64,000 bases of DNA, from assembly GCA_038503075.1 (NCBI GenBank), contig JBCAML010000010.1:1612001-1676000 (forward strand). Direction: 5' to 3'. Position numbers and translations under genes: made by a program. A model generated the notes under the pieces. It saw only the letters and a program-made list of their open reading frames with translations. It did no database searches and was not told the origin of the DNA. This stretch comes from Gyromitra esculenta. Lineage: Eukaryota > Ascomycota > Pezizomycetes > Pezizales > Discinaceae. The stretch's first letter is position 1; every line of letters starts with the position of its first letter. This document shows positions 10,277-19,719 of this stretch, in pieces.

Positions 10277-11755
10277 ATGTCTCCCAGAAGAAACAAACCC
10301 TCTACCCCACCCTCACCTCCTTTCACTATCGTGCAACACAATTGTGCTGGTAGCTCAAAGATTTTTCACACTCTTTTTTCCCAATGCAAACCAACACCCT
10401 CAATCGTTGCCATCCAAGACCCTTATCTATGGAACAACAAACCTCTACAAGCGCCTGGTTTTTATCTCTTAATCCCTTCAACACTCCCAACACAAAAAAT
10501 TCGAGTTTGTTTTTACATATCGATCCATTTTATCAACAGCCACCAAGCGGAATTTTTAATCGAAGACCATTTTAGGGACGATATAATCTCCTTACGTCTT
10601 ACCTTTAAAAACCCTATTTTCAACTCCTCCTTTTATTCTATTAAAATCACAAACATCTACAATCGTGCGAGAAGCAACTCCAGCAATCATCACATTCAAC
10701 CTTCACAAATTTTTTCTTCCTCATCCATTCCCACCATTATCGTTGGTGACTTTAACATTCACCATCCTTCCACAGACCCCCTCCGAACTATCTCCTCACA
10801 AGAGTTTAACGAAGGGGAAAAATACCACCTTACTGCCCAAAATCTACTATACAAATGCCTAAATACTCCTGGAATTTATACCCACTTCCCCTATGACTCT
10901 CACACTAGACCAAGTGTCCTCGACCTATCATTCTGCAACCACCTTGCATTACCTTTTATCAAAAAATGGGACGCCTCCTCCAATTCCACTGGATCAGACC
11001 ATATACCCATTATCACACACCTCCACAACCCTCATCATAGAACTGCTATGCCATCACCCGACTGGTCAAAAACCAACTGGAAAAACCTCACGCCGCTAAT
11101 AAAAAAAATCAAAATCCTTCACCCTCCTCCGTCACCCGACCTTGATAAATGGTTCACAAAATCACTCAACTTAGTGACCATGCCGCTTATCTCTGAAACC
11201 CCAACCAAAAGACCCTCTGAATGGTCAAAAAAATGGTGGAGCCCTCTGCTATCTGATTTAAGAAGAATCTTCCATTCAATCAACCGATCCCACCGCAACC
11301 AATTTAAAGGATCGAAAGCACCCCCCTCCGCAGAAGTACGCAAAGCAAAATATGCCTACTTTCATGAAATCGCCAGATGCAAAAAGAACCATTGGAGCTC
11401 CTTTTTAGCAAATGCCTCACCCTCCGATATATGGGCTGCCAAAAGAATGAAAACCTCATCTTCCAATGATGTTTTTCCTAATCTCCCTAATATCAATACT
11501 CCTACACAACTCGCCTCCTCACTCATTCAACACTTTTTTCCCCCGCGTATTACAAAACCTCCGCCCCTCTACCACCTCCACGCAGATTTTAAAGAAATTG
11601 ACTTCGACGAAATCTCTTCTGCGTTACGTGCATCCTCCAACACATCCGCCCCCGGCCCAGATACTATTCCTTATAGCATCTGGAAAAAAATCAATAATAT
11701 TAACCCAAATATTATCCAATCCCCTCAGAAAGATTACCCCGGATTGATACCATCC
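10277..11755 (+). pseudogene. LINE ORF2, N-terminal part: AP endonuclease and start of the RT region
   Basis: The ATG at 10277 starts a frame with an APE-type endonuclease: IVQHNCAGSS, VAIQDPYLW, IVGDFNIHHP, VLDLSFCN and GSDHIPI. This domain nicks target DNA to prime reverse transcription. The QDP triplet has Asp where most relatives have QEP, so a metal-binding Glu may be lost. The RT lead-in motif APGPDTIPYSIWKK is present near 11650. The original frame must shift shortly before the E3 insertion, because the reverse-transcriptase half continues the frame ending LSNPLRKITPD (stop near 11746) rather than the ORF2 frame. Confidence 0.9.
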
Positions 11756-12154
11756 TCAAGGAGGCGAGGTTCGTCAGGCTCTCAGTATCACGAGATAGCA
11801 GTCTACTTGAACGAGAAACTAGCGACAGGAGAGTGTGCGATGATTCTACAGGCTCTACTAACGGTTCAAGTTATGACTAAGACGGCGACGGCGAAAGATT
11901 ACGAGGTGTAATGCGAGATGGTATTTGCGAAATACAGTGAGTGTACAATAGAAGACGTTGCTTAAAGAAAGAAGAAGAAAAAGTACAACAAGAGGGGAAA
12001 GCCCTTCGCTTATATACTAAAATTCCAGTTCTTTCGATGACAAAGACATGACTCATTGTGACTAGGAACTCGTAAAAACACAAAGAACAATAACGGGACC
12101 CGACAACCATGTACCTATGTACCTAACCGATCAACCCAACATCCATCCATGAAA
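11756..12154 (-). repeat. E3 left LTR (3' LTR)
   Basis: A 399-bp LTR next to the CATCC duplication. Compared with its partner it has scattered substitutions and several short deletions, for example around 11775-11800 and 11870-11885. Confidence 0.93.
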
Positions 12155-12211
12155 GTAGCCCTCCCTCATAGCCGTGAGCTCCTGCGAACACTAATCACTC
12201 CTTCCCTTGGT

Positions 12212-15200
12212 TTATCCGGATATCGCTGGTGAAAAGAATCTACGTGCCTGTCTCTTCGCAGGTTCAGTGGGTAGTGCAGATAACCATTCGACCAAGTATT
12301 GAAGTTTTCCGCGGTGTAAACGGGAATCTAGGATAGCTTCAACGAGGTATTCCTCATGGTCATTAACTTGAACTGGTGGGGGCGGCGTAATAATCTGACC
12401 GGGGAGTGGGTCGATGGGAGCTGCTTTGATCAACGAGACGTGGAACACGGGGTGATACTTCATTGATCTTGGAAGGTCAATTTCGTAGGCGTAAGCTGAA
12501 ATAACACGTTTCACTGGGAAAGGGCCACTCCATTTCCAATCCAACTTCCTTGAATTCCGCGTTGTCCTCATGTTCTTCATTGATACAAACACTTCGTCCT
12601 TTTCCTTGAACAATGGAGCGGGAGTACGGTGTCGATTTGTGCTTGACTCGAAGATGTCCTGGGCTGTCCTCATTTGTACTCGGAGGAAGTCTCTAAGTTC
12701 TTCCATTTTGAGGGCGAAACCGTCAGCATCGAGGGTCTGAGGAGAGCGGTCATTAGGGACGACTGAGGTATCAAAGCGAGGGTGATAGCCATAATTCGCG
12801 AAGAAGGGCGTAGCCTTAGTACTTGCGGATTCCTGGTTGTTAGCAGCGAATTCAGCGATGGGTAGCCATTTTGACCAGTCGTCTTGTTGATATGAGACAT
12901 AGCAGCGGAGGTATTGCTCCATTACGGCGTTGAGTCGTTCAGTCTGTCCGTCGGTTTCTGGGTGGAAGGAGGTAGACATGCGGGCGGCAATATTCAAACG
13001 CTGACAGAGGTGCTTCCAAAACTTTGCAGTGAACTGTGTTCCTCTATCCGAAGTAATATGAGAGGGAAGTCCATGGAGTTTCCAAATATTTTGGAGGTAT
13101 AGCTCAGCAGTCTGTTCGGCGTTAATAGTAGTACTACACGGGACAAGGTGCCGCATCTTTGAGAGTCGATCCACGATGACCATAATGGCATCAAAGCCAT
13201 TAGATTCTGGGAGGCCAGTGACGAAGTCCATCGACAATTCTTCCCATGGGCGGTTGGGGATCGGGAGCGGTTTTAGGACGCCATGGGTACCGAGGGTACT
13301 TGGTTTTGCTCGTCGGCAGATATGACAATTCCGGGTATATCGTCCAATATATTCCCTCATCTTTGGCCAATAGAAACCTCTTGAGATAAGTTCAAAGGTT
13401 TTCTCACGTCCTGGGTGGCCGGCGGAGGGGGCATCATGGTGTCGTTGTAGGATGAGGAGGCGAAGAGGGTCATGGTCAGGGATATAAAGTCTTTGTCGGT
13501 AGAAGAGGCGGCCATTCACCTCGGTACAATCGCCTAAGGTAATTTCCTTGGATTGTCGTTCGTTATTCCTAAGTGCTAAAAGGATTTTTTGTGGGAACGG
13601 GTCAGCGTTGTATCCATGATTCATTAGGGTTTCGAGGGTGGCATCCAATTCAGCGGGTTCATTTAGTAAAGAACCCGAAAACAAACTCAGCTTGGGGTCT
13701 AAATTCTTCTCCTTCAGGACTACTTGGTGTTGGTGTCGTAGTCTTTCATCCCCTTCTTCAGGGAGATCTCCTGATCTCCGAGTCAATGCGTCCGGTTTTC
13801 CCCCTTGTACTCCTGGTCTGTACGTAATGACAAAGTCGAAACGTGAAAGGTATTCTGCCCATCTGACTTGTCTTCGGTTCAGTTGCTTGGTGGTCATAAA
13901 ATATTCCAAGTTTTTATGGTCTGTGATGACAGAGATGGGGAGTTCAGAACCTTCGAGCTCAGGGCGCCATTCTTCAAAGCAACGGATAATAGCTAGTAAC
14001 TCTTTATCATAAATTTCGTAGTTACACTCAGCAGGTGAGTGCTTCTTGGAAAAGAATGCTACAGGGTGAAGTATGCCGTTATCATCGAGTTGGGAGAGCA
14101 CTCCACCGGAGACGAAGTCAGAAGCATCGGATTCTACGAAGATCTTCTTTCGAGGGTCGAAGTGGATGAGTACGGGGGCCTTGGTAAAGGCATCTTTCAG
14201 GGCTTCAAAAGCAAGTTCTGCCTCGACTGTCCATTCGAAAACAATACCTTTTTTTGTAAAGGCAGTAAGGGGTGCCGCTAGGCGAGAGAATCCTAGGATG
14301 AATCGTCGGTAGAAATTTGCAAAACCGAGGAAGGCTTGGACATCTTTAATGCATTTTGGGCGATTCCAATCTCGTACGGCTTTGAGTTTCTCTTCGTCCA
14401 TCTTGATTCCTTCAGGTGTAAGGATTAATCCGAGATATTTTATAGATTGGACGTGGAATTCACACTTCTCAGGTTTGAGAAGTATGTTGTTGGCTTTCAA
14501 GGCATCGAGGACTTGTCGGACGTGGATTCTATGTTCGGCGAGGGTATCACTATAGATAAGAATATCGTCGAGATAGGCCGTGCAAAAGAGGTCCAAGTAT
14601 TCTCGGAGAGAATCGTTGACAAAGCGCTGGAAGGTACCGGGGGCATTGGTGAGGCCGAAAGGCATAACCATGTATTCATAAAGACTGTAGCGAGTTCTAA
14701 AAGCGGTCTTCCATTCTTCTCCTTCTGCGATGCGGATTTGGTGAAATCCGTCCCGAAGGTCTAGTTTGGAATACCATTGTGCTTTAGCGAGGCGGTCGAG
14801 GATCTCTTTAACGAGCGGGGAGGTATATCGGTCTTTGACGGTAAGAGCATTAAGGCCTCGGTAGTCTACACAGAGGCGTAGAGATCCGTCGGGTTTTGCG
14901 GCAAAGAGGACGGGGGAACCAGCAGAAGATGAACTGGCGCGGATAAAGCCCTTCTCTAGGTTGTCCTCGATGTACTTCTTAAGGACTAGAAGTTCATCCC
15001 GTGACATACCGTAGAGGGGGCCGAATGGTGGTTCTTTACCTTCTTGGAGGGTAATACGATGATCATAGGAGCGACGGGGGGGGAGTCCTTGGGCCTTTGC
15101 TTTATCAAACATGTCCAGGTATCCGTGATACTCAGCGGGTATTCTTTGTCTCCATTCCTCCTTAGTGGTTTTACTATCGAGGACTTTGTTTATTTCATAT

Positions 15201-15778
15201 AGAGACATTGAATAGACCTGAATACCCTTTTTCCTGGCAAGCATGCGGAAACTGGCGGCTCCAATAAAGGCGGCGTTAAGTATAGCTGGAGGTGGGATGG
15301 CGGCGACGGAAACGATGGGTTGCTTGGGGGCACAGTGGGTGGTGCAGAATTCAGAGTTGAATTCAATGCTTTTGTTGGCGAATTGTAGGTGGACGTCATG
15401 GAGGTTCATCCACGGGATACCGAGTACTAGGGGGTAGTGCCCTAGTTTGGTGACGAAGAAGGGAGCTTTCTCGTTATGTTGTTGAATAGAAAGTCCCAGG
15501 TGACAAAGATTGGTAATATCTCCCGAGGCAATTGTTCGGCCGTCAATGACTTCTAATTGGCGAGGGGTTTTGAGGGGAGACAATGGTAGGGAATGGTGAC
15601 GCACAAAGTTTTCATCAATGAAAGCGAACCCTGAGGCTCCAGTGTCAAGAAGTGCGTGTGTTTTTATAACTTTATTTTGGTGGGAAAGGCTACATGAAAC
15701 TACAAAATGTTCCCCATCCAAATTATCCTCCACGCGCACATCCGACACTGAAAACCCAGAAATAGAAAACGCTGACAA
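12212..15778 (-). CDS. pol: E3 Pol polyprotein with damaged chromodomain
   Basis: This has the same order as E1 Pol: DTGAS protease, RT with YLDD, RNase H (ESDASDFVSGG), integrase HHCC finger and D-D-E core (DRGTQFTAKFW, ETDGQTERLN), then the GPF module. It is open for 1188 codons. The first codon of the frame is TTG; entry by the -1 frameshift at 15829-15835 is more likely. At the C-terminus small deletions turn the chromodomain core into LVEWLSALPTEPAKRQ and shift the frame, so the aromatic residues after EW and the last 25 or so residues are lost. Known chromodomains of this group guide integration to marked chromatin, so targeting may be affected. Confidence 0.94.
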   Translation of the reverse strand: MSAFSISGFSVSDVRVEDNLDGEHFVVSCSLSHQNKVIKTHALLDTGASGFAFIDENFVRHHSLPLSPLKTPRQLEVIDGRTIASGDITNLCHLGLSIQQHNEKAPFFVTKLGHYPLVLGIPWMNLHDVHLQFANKSIEFNSEFCTTHCAPKQPIVSVAAIPPPAILNAAFIGAASFRMLARKKGIQVYSMSLYEINKVLDSKTTKEEWRQRIPAEYHGYLDMFDKAKAQGLPPRRSYDHRITLQEGKEPPFGPLYGMSRDELLVLKKYIEDNLEKGFIRASSSSAGSPVLFAAKPDGSLRLCVDYRGLNALTVKDRYTSPLVKEILDRLAKAQWYSKLDLRDGFHQIRIAEGEEWKTAFRTRYSLYEYMVMPFGLTNAPGTFQRFVNDSLREYLDLFCTAYLDDILIYSDTLAEHRIHVRQVLDALKANNILLKPEKCEFHVQSIKYLGLILTPEGIKMDEEKLKAVRDWNRPKCIKDVQAFLGFANFYRRFILGFSRLAAPLTAFTKKGIVFEWTVEAELAFEALKDAFTKAPVLIHFDPRKKIFVESDASDFVSGGVLSQLDDNGILHPVAFFSKKHSPAECNYEIYDKELLAIIRCFEEWRPELEGSELPISVITDHKNLEYFMTTKQLNRRQVRWAEYLSRFDFVITYRPGVQGGKPDALTRRSGDLPEEGDERLRHQHQVVLKEKNLDPKLSLFSGSLLNEPAELDATLETLMNHGYNADPFPQKILLALRNNERQSKEITLGDCTEVNGRLFYRQRLYIPDHDPLRLLILQRHHDAPSAGHPGREKTFELISRGFYWPKMREYIGRYTRNCHICRRAKPSTLGTHGVLKPLPIPNRPWEELSMDFVTGLPESNGFDAIMVIVDRLSKMRHLVPCSTTINAEQTAELYLQNIWKLHGLPSHITSDRGTQFTAKFWKHLCQRLNIAARMSTSFHPETDGQTERLNAVMEQYLRCYVSYQQDDWSKWLPIAEFAANNQESASTKATPFFANYGYHPRFDTSVVPNDRSPQTLDADGFALKMEELRDFLRVQMRTAQDIFESSTNRHRTPAPLFKEKDEVFVSMKNMRTTRNSRKLDWKWSGPFPVKRVISAYAYEIDLPRSMKYHPVFHVSLIKAAPIDPLPGQIITPPPPVQVNDHEEYLVEAILDSRLHRGKLQYLVEWLSALPTEPAKRQARRFFSPAISG

Positions 15779-15790
15779 AGAAGAAAAAGA

Positions 15791-15835
15791 AACCAGAGCA
15801 GGGTCACAAGGCGACTCTGGTTGGACTAGTTTAAA
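15791..15835 (-). promoter_or_regulatory. E3 -1 ribosomal frameshift signal between gag and pol
   Basis: The heptamer TTTAAAC (15829-15835, minus) lies in the gag frame as TTA AAC, directly before the TAG stop (15826-15828). A 6-nt spacer precedes an 8-bp perfect stem (15815-15822 with 15791-15798). Inside the loop a further 4-bp pairing, TCGC with GTGA including one G-U, is possible. After a -1 slip the pol frame is open with no stop. Here gag is intact, so this is the cleanest copy of the signal. Confidence 0.82.
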
Positions 15836-17073
15836 GACTCAACTGAGTCTGCTGCATCGAAAACAGGAAAGCGAGGAGGCAGAGGCGGCGGAAAAACAGA
15901 AGGGGCTGGAGGTGCGGCGGCGGCATTGGTGACGGCTCCTCTCATAGCGGGGCGCTTGGAGGCCGAAGGGCAGTTCGAGAAGATATGCCCCTCCCCGGCG
16001 CAGAACAAGCAGCGATTATTGGTTTGTCTCCAGGATTTCTCCTCAGGAGACAGTTTTCTTCTCCCGTTTACTTGAACATATCGTTGTTCAGGGGCGGGGC
16101 GAGAGGTAGAGGTATGACCGAAAGAAAGATCCATGGGGGCAAGCCCTCCAGGGGCGAAGGAGGAGGAAGCGGGAGTATAGGCGGCGGGGGCGGCGGCAGG
16201 GGCGGCGAATTGTCCCATGGTGTTGCGGGCGGCATTTTTCTTCTCCTCTCTTCTTGCTCGGATTCGGTTATCTAAGCGGAGGAGGAAGGCGCAGAGGGAA
16301 GTGAAGGTGGTGGGGAAGTCGGCAACAGTTACTACCGCTTCTTTTAGCTCGTCCGACATGCCGAATTCTAGAGCGTCATTCTTAGCTGATTTATCATAAT
16401 TGAGACGTCCCATGATGTGTTGAAAGTCGGCAAGGTAGGCGGAGAAATCTCGCTTTCCTTGTCGGAGTTGGTGCAGCTCACGGCGGGCGGTACCGAGAGG
16501 GTCGGGATCGCCGAAGGCTGTTTCCAAGGCGGTGATTAGATCGGCGGTGGAGTTCCAGGTGGTAGTTCCGTCAGGAAGGACGGAATGGCGGATTTGTTCG
16601 AGGGCGGCTCCCTCGAGACGGCTAATAGCATACAATATCATATTGTTGCTGTTGGAAAAGCGGTCGGCATTAACCGAGAGCTTTGACCTGAGTTGCAAGA
16701 CGAAACCAGGGAGTTTATCACGAGACCCATTGAACTTATCTGGGTCGGGCATTTTATCCGAGCGGCCTCCTTGAGTGTGGGCAGGAGGGGGTGGCGGCGA
16801 TGGTGCAGGTGGTGGGGGAGCGGCGTTTTGGAGGCGTGCGACTTCTGCTTCAGCTGCCTGCAATTGTGACTGGCAGGTATTGAATCTGGCTGTCATGTTA
16901 TTCCTTTCTTGAGTAGCTTCCTCAAGTTGCAGGTCTGCGTAGGTGAGGTTATCTACTCGCTGTTGGTAGTGCGAGCGGATTTCCTCGTAGGCGGAGGCGA
17001 GGTCGGCATTGGCGGCGGCTTGGAAATTCTCAAAGGTAGGGAAGGTCCAGGGGGCGGGAGCGGAGTTGCTCAT
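15826..17073 (-). CDS. gag: E3 Gag, intact
   Basis: A 415-residue structural protein. The start is the ATG at 17073 in context GTCACCATG; an open but ATG-less leader runs further up into the LTR. It begins with an Ala-rich helical segment rich in Glu, Gln and Arg that may be a coiled coil, then a proline-rich linker, the Gag core (MPDPDKFNGSRDKLPGF onward, also LRQGKRDFSAYLADFQ), a basic stretch, and a CCHC knuckle CLFCAGEGHIFSNC at about residues 355-368. It ends at TAG in the frameshift site. Such Gags assemble the particle that packages element RNA. Confidence 0.93.
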   Translation of the reverse strand: MSNSAPAPWTFPTFENFQAAANADLASAYEEIRSHYQQRVDNLTYADLQLEEATQERNNMTARFNTCQSQLQAAEAEVARLQNAAPPPPAPSPPPPPAHTQGGRSDKMPDPDKFNGSRDKLPGFVLQLRSKLSVNADRFSNSNNMILYAISRLEGAALEQIRHSVLPDGTTTWNSTADLITALETAFGDPDPLGTARRELHQLRQGKRDFSAYLADFQHIMGRLNYDKSAKNDALEFGMSDELKEAVVTVADFPTTFTSLCAFLLRLDNRIRARREEKKNAARNTMGQFAAPAAAPAAYTPASSSFAPGGLAPMDLSFGHTSTSRPAPEQRYVQVNGRRKLSPEEKSWRQTNNRCLFCAGEGHIFSNCPSASKRPAMRGAVTNAAAAPPAPSVFPPPLPPRFPVFDAADSVESLN

Positions 17074-17119
17074 GGTGACGTTGAGAGTAAATGGGTATCG
17101 GTAGAGGGTGTAGATAGGG

Positions 17120-17130
17120 AAGCAACGTAA
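17120..17130 (-). other. E3 primer-binding site (self-priming type)
   Basis: On the minus strand, two bases (17129-17130) separate the LTR end from ACGTTGCTT (17120-17128). This is the complement of AAGCAACGT at 17343-17351 in the 5' LTR, about 50 nt downstream of TATATAAG (17398-17405). No TGG is present for a tRNA 3' end. Confidence 0.6.
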
Positions 17131-17542
17131 TCTCAAGGAGCGAGGTTCCCGTCAAGCTCTCAGGTATCCCCCGAGATAAGCAGTGCTACTTGAACGAGAA
17201 ACTAGCGACAGGAGAGTGTGCGAGGATTCTACAGGCTCTACTAACGGTTCAAGTTATGATGACTTGAAGACGGCGACGGCGAAAGATTACGAGGTGTAAT
17301 CTGAGATGGTATTTGCGAAATGCAGTGAGTGTACAATAGAAGACGTTGCTTAAAGAAAAGAAGAAGGAAAAGTACAAGATGAGGGGAAACCCCTTCACTT
17401 ATATACCACAATCCAACCCTTTCGCTGACAAAGACATGACTCATTGTAACAAGGAACTCGTAAAAACACAAAGAACAATAACGGGACCCGACAACCATGT
17501 ACCTATGTACCTAACCGATCAACCCAACATCCATCCATGAAA
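17131..17542 (-). repeat. E3 right LTR (5' LTR)
   Basis: A 412-bp LTR that should carry the promoter: TATATAAG at 17398-17405 read on the minus strand, a C/T-rich run, then AAGCAACGTC. It is followed on the plus strand by the CATCC duplication at 17543-17547, after which the LINE reverse-transcriptase region resumes. Confidence 0.94.
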
Positions 17543-17547
17543 CATCC

Positions 17548-19281
17548 GCTCCAACTCAAAAAAGCTTTCGGGATCGTACTCCCAAAACCAAACAAAGAAT
17601 CTTATTCTTCAGCAACCTCTTTCAGAGTCATTGTACTACTGGAAACCCTTTCAAAAATACTAGAACGTATTATTGCAACACGACTCGCTTACCTCTCTCG
17701 CTCAAACGGCCTCATTCATCCCAATCAATGTGGCTCGCTTTCACTTATATCAACTGGAGATGCAGTCTCCGCACTCCTTCACGATATCCAACTCCTCCAA
17801 GCAGCCGACAAGAAAGTTTCCACCCTTTTTTTAGATATTAAAGGTGGGTTTGACAACGTCAACCCCCATATCTTGGAGAAGAGACTCCTCGACCACAATA
17901 TCCCACTTTATATGACCTCTTGGATCATATCCTTTCTTCATTCTCGTGAATGCGCCCTCCTATTCAAAGGATCACCACGAAAATTTCTTCCTGTATCTGT
18001 AGGAGTCCCGCAAGGCTCACCTATTTCTCCCCTTCTATTTTGTATCTATGTCGCTCCCCTTCATCTCAGCAACGCCTTTAAATTCACATTTTCATATGTG
18101 GACGATTTTGCCATCACAGTCTTCTCGCACTCCAAGAGAAAACGCCGACTCTGTAACAAGCAGCCCGCGACATCAACATCGTGGGAGATGCCATTCAAGT
18201 TTCCTTCTCGATTCCCAAAACAGAACTTATACACTGGACAACTATCCATAACCGACTCCCCCCTACTCCCGGCGCTTCCATCAAACTTGATGGAAATACC
18301 TTTCTCCCACAACTATGTATTCGTTGGCTTGGCTTTTGGCTCTCCCACAACTTCAACACGAATACACACTTTCTTAAAAGGTTGTCATCTGCTCAAAAAG
18401 CATTCTTTGCAATCAAATCTTTATCAACATCCGGTTCAGGGCTTACGGGCTCCAATGCCCGTAAACTTGCCATGGGCCTCATACGACCGATACTTACATA
18501 TGGAATGAACATACTCATTCCATCGACAACTATCTTCAAAAAACTCGACCCGTTCTGGAACACCGTTCTCAGATGGATCACGAACTGCTTTTCCTCCACA
18601 AACATCGGTGCTCTCACTCGTAAGTTAAAGACTCCTCCCACATCGCCATACGCTAAATACTCGAAGCGCCACGCAGTACGCATAGCCATCCTACCTGTGT
18701 TATTTAACCCTGCATCTGCACGTCTCCCGCCAAGCTTCCAAGCAAATGGTACTCCTCTCCCACTTCTCAGAAGCCATCTCAAAGGCCTCGGCCCTCGCAG
18801 ACCTCGACCCTGGAACTCTAATGCCAAATCACGCGTCAGACCTTTAATCATCGACGCTCTCGCACAAGAAGCATGGAAATTTCTTCCATGCAACTACTAT
18901 CCCGGTGCATCAGGCCCAGCCATTGATAAACCAAACCCCGATCAATCAATGATCCTTGAATCATGTAACAACGCTATTTTATCCCAATTAAAATCAGATT
19001 GGGATGAATACACTCCACGCCCTCCTTACTACGAATACTCCACTACCACTATCCCTCACCCATTTATGAAATTTTCGAAATTCATAGCTGGGAGACTCCA
19101 CCAAATGCAAGCACACAAAAGTTACCTCAAAGCACACACATCCTGGTCTCACCCTGGACCTACTACATGTCCCCTCTGTGGCGACAGCTCCCAAGATTTT
19201 TCGCACGCAATACTATACTGTTTTGCTCATGAGATTGAACGTAATTTATTTATTCCCTTTATAAATTCACTAAACTCATGA
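17548..19281 (+). pseudogene. LINE ORF2, C-terminal part: reverse transcriptase and zinc finger
   Basis: Reverse transcriptase of the element. Motifs in order: FGIVLPKPNKES, LLETLSKILERIIATRL, a third block STLFLDIKGGFDNVNP, GVPQGSPISPLLF, and the catalytic SYVDDF. The frame then shifts between about 18120 and 18160 into a second frame with VGDAIQVSFSIPKTELIHW, the thumb region, and a C-terminal CPLCGDSSQDFSHAILYC finger typical of Tad/I-like LINEs. Downstream of the RT I find no RNase H motif. The stop is TGA at 19279-19281. The frameshift and the upstream break make it a pseudogene. Confidence 0.92.
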
Positions 19282-19701
19282 AACTCGAGTCGCGCTAAAC
19301 CCGATTATGCTACTTCGTCATTGAATTTATTTCAAAGACAAGGACAAACTTTCCTATTAAATCTCAAATTGATATTTCATATCTATCTTCATCTGGTTCG
19401 TCTGATGTTCTTTCATCTATTTCTTCTCATTCTATAACATCTATTACATCTCTTTTAAACTTTTTTGAGTCAATGGAAGAGTAATCTACTTGCACGCTGG
19501 ATATATATTAGGCTTATGTCAGCCATGGAGGGAATCTCTGGATTGAAATTTTCAGTTATATTTGCTTTACTTTTTAGTTTTTTGTCAGGAGGGTTGGGAT
19601 GATAAGGGTTTTGTTCACGCTATAACTTCGGTTGCATGTGATATTCTTGTACCATTTATAAAACAATGAAACAATGATTTAACAAAAAAAAAAAAAAAAA
19701 A
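19282..19701 (+). other. LINE 3' UTR and poly(A) tail
   Basis: About 400 bp of AT-rich, non-coding sequence follows ORF2 and ends in an A-run at 19684-19701, which merges into the right target duplication. This tail type differs from the microsatellite-tailed LINE fragments found further right. Confidence 0.85.
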
Positions 19702-19719
19702 ATTATACCTGCACTAATC
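19702..19719. repeat. LINE target-site duplication, right
   Basis: Directly after the poly(A), ATTATACCTGCACTAATC repeats 8199-8216 with a single C/T difference. It marks the outer edge of the nested retroelement block. Confidence 0.88.

Larger units (their letters stand above)
11756..17542 (-). mobile_element. Gypsy/Ty3 chromovirus E3, full length, nested in the LINE
   Basis: A complete minus-strand element of the E1/E2 family: LTRs at 11756-12154 and 17131-17542, gag, pol, primer site and purine tract. CATCC occurs just outside both ends (11751-11755 and 17543-17547). The left terminus lacks two bases (TCAAGG instead of TCTCAAGG). The LTRs differ at many scattered sites, roughly 8 percent by eye, so E3 appears older than E1. 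Confidence 0.95.
8217..19701 (+). mobile_element. Tad/I-like LINE with two nested gypsy insertions
   Basis: This non-LTR retrotransposon is bounded by an 18-bp target-site duplication and ends in an A-run (19684-19701). It has a leader of about 125 bp, ORF1 (Gag-like, CCHC) and ORF2 (AP endonuclease, reverse transcriptase, C-terminal zinc finger). I see no RNase H domain. A solo gypsy LTR occupies 8805-9214 and a whole gypsy element 11756-17542, so about 5.7 kb of this span is native. Frameshifts and a stop in ORF2 make this copy inactive. Confidence 0.93.
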
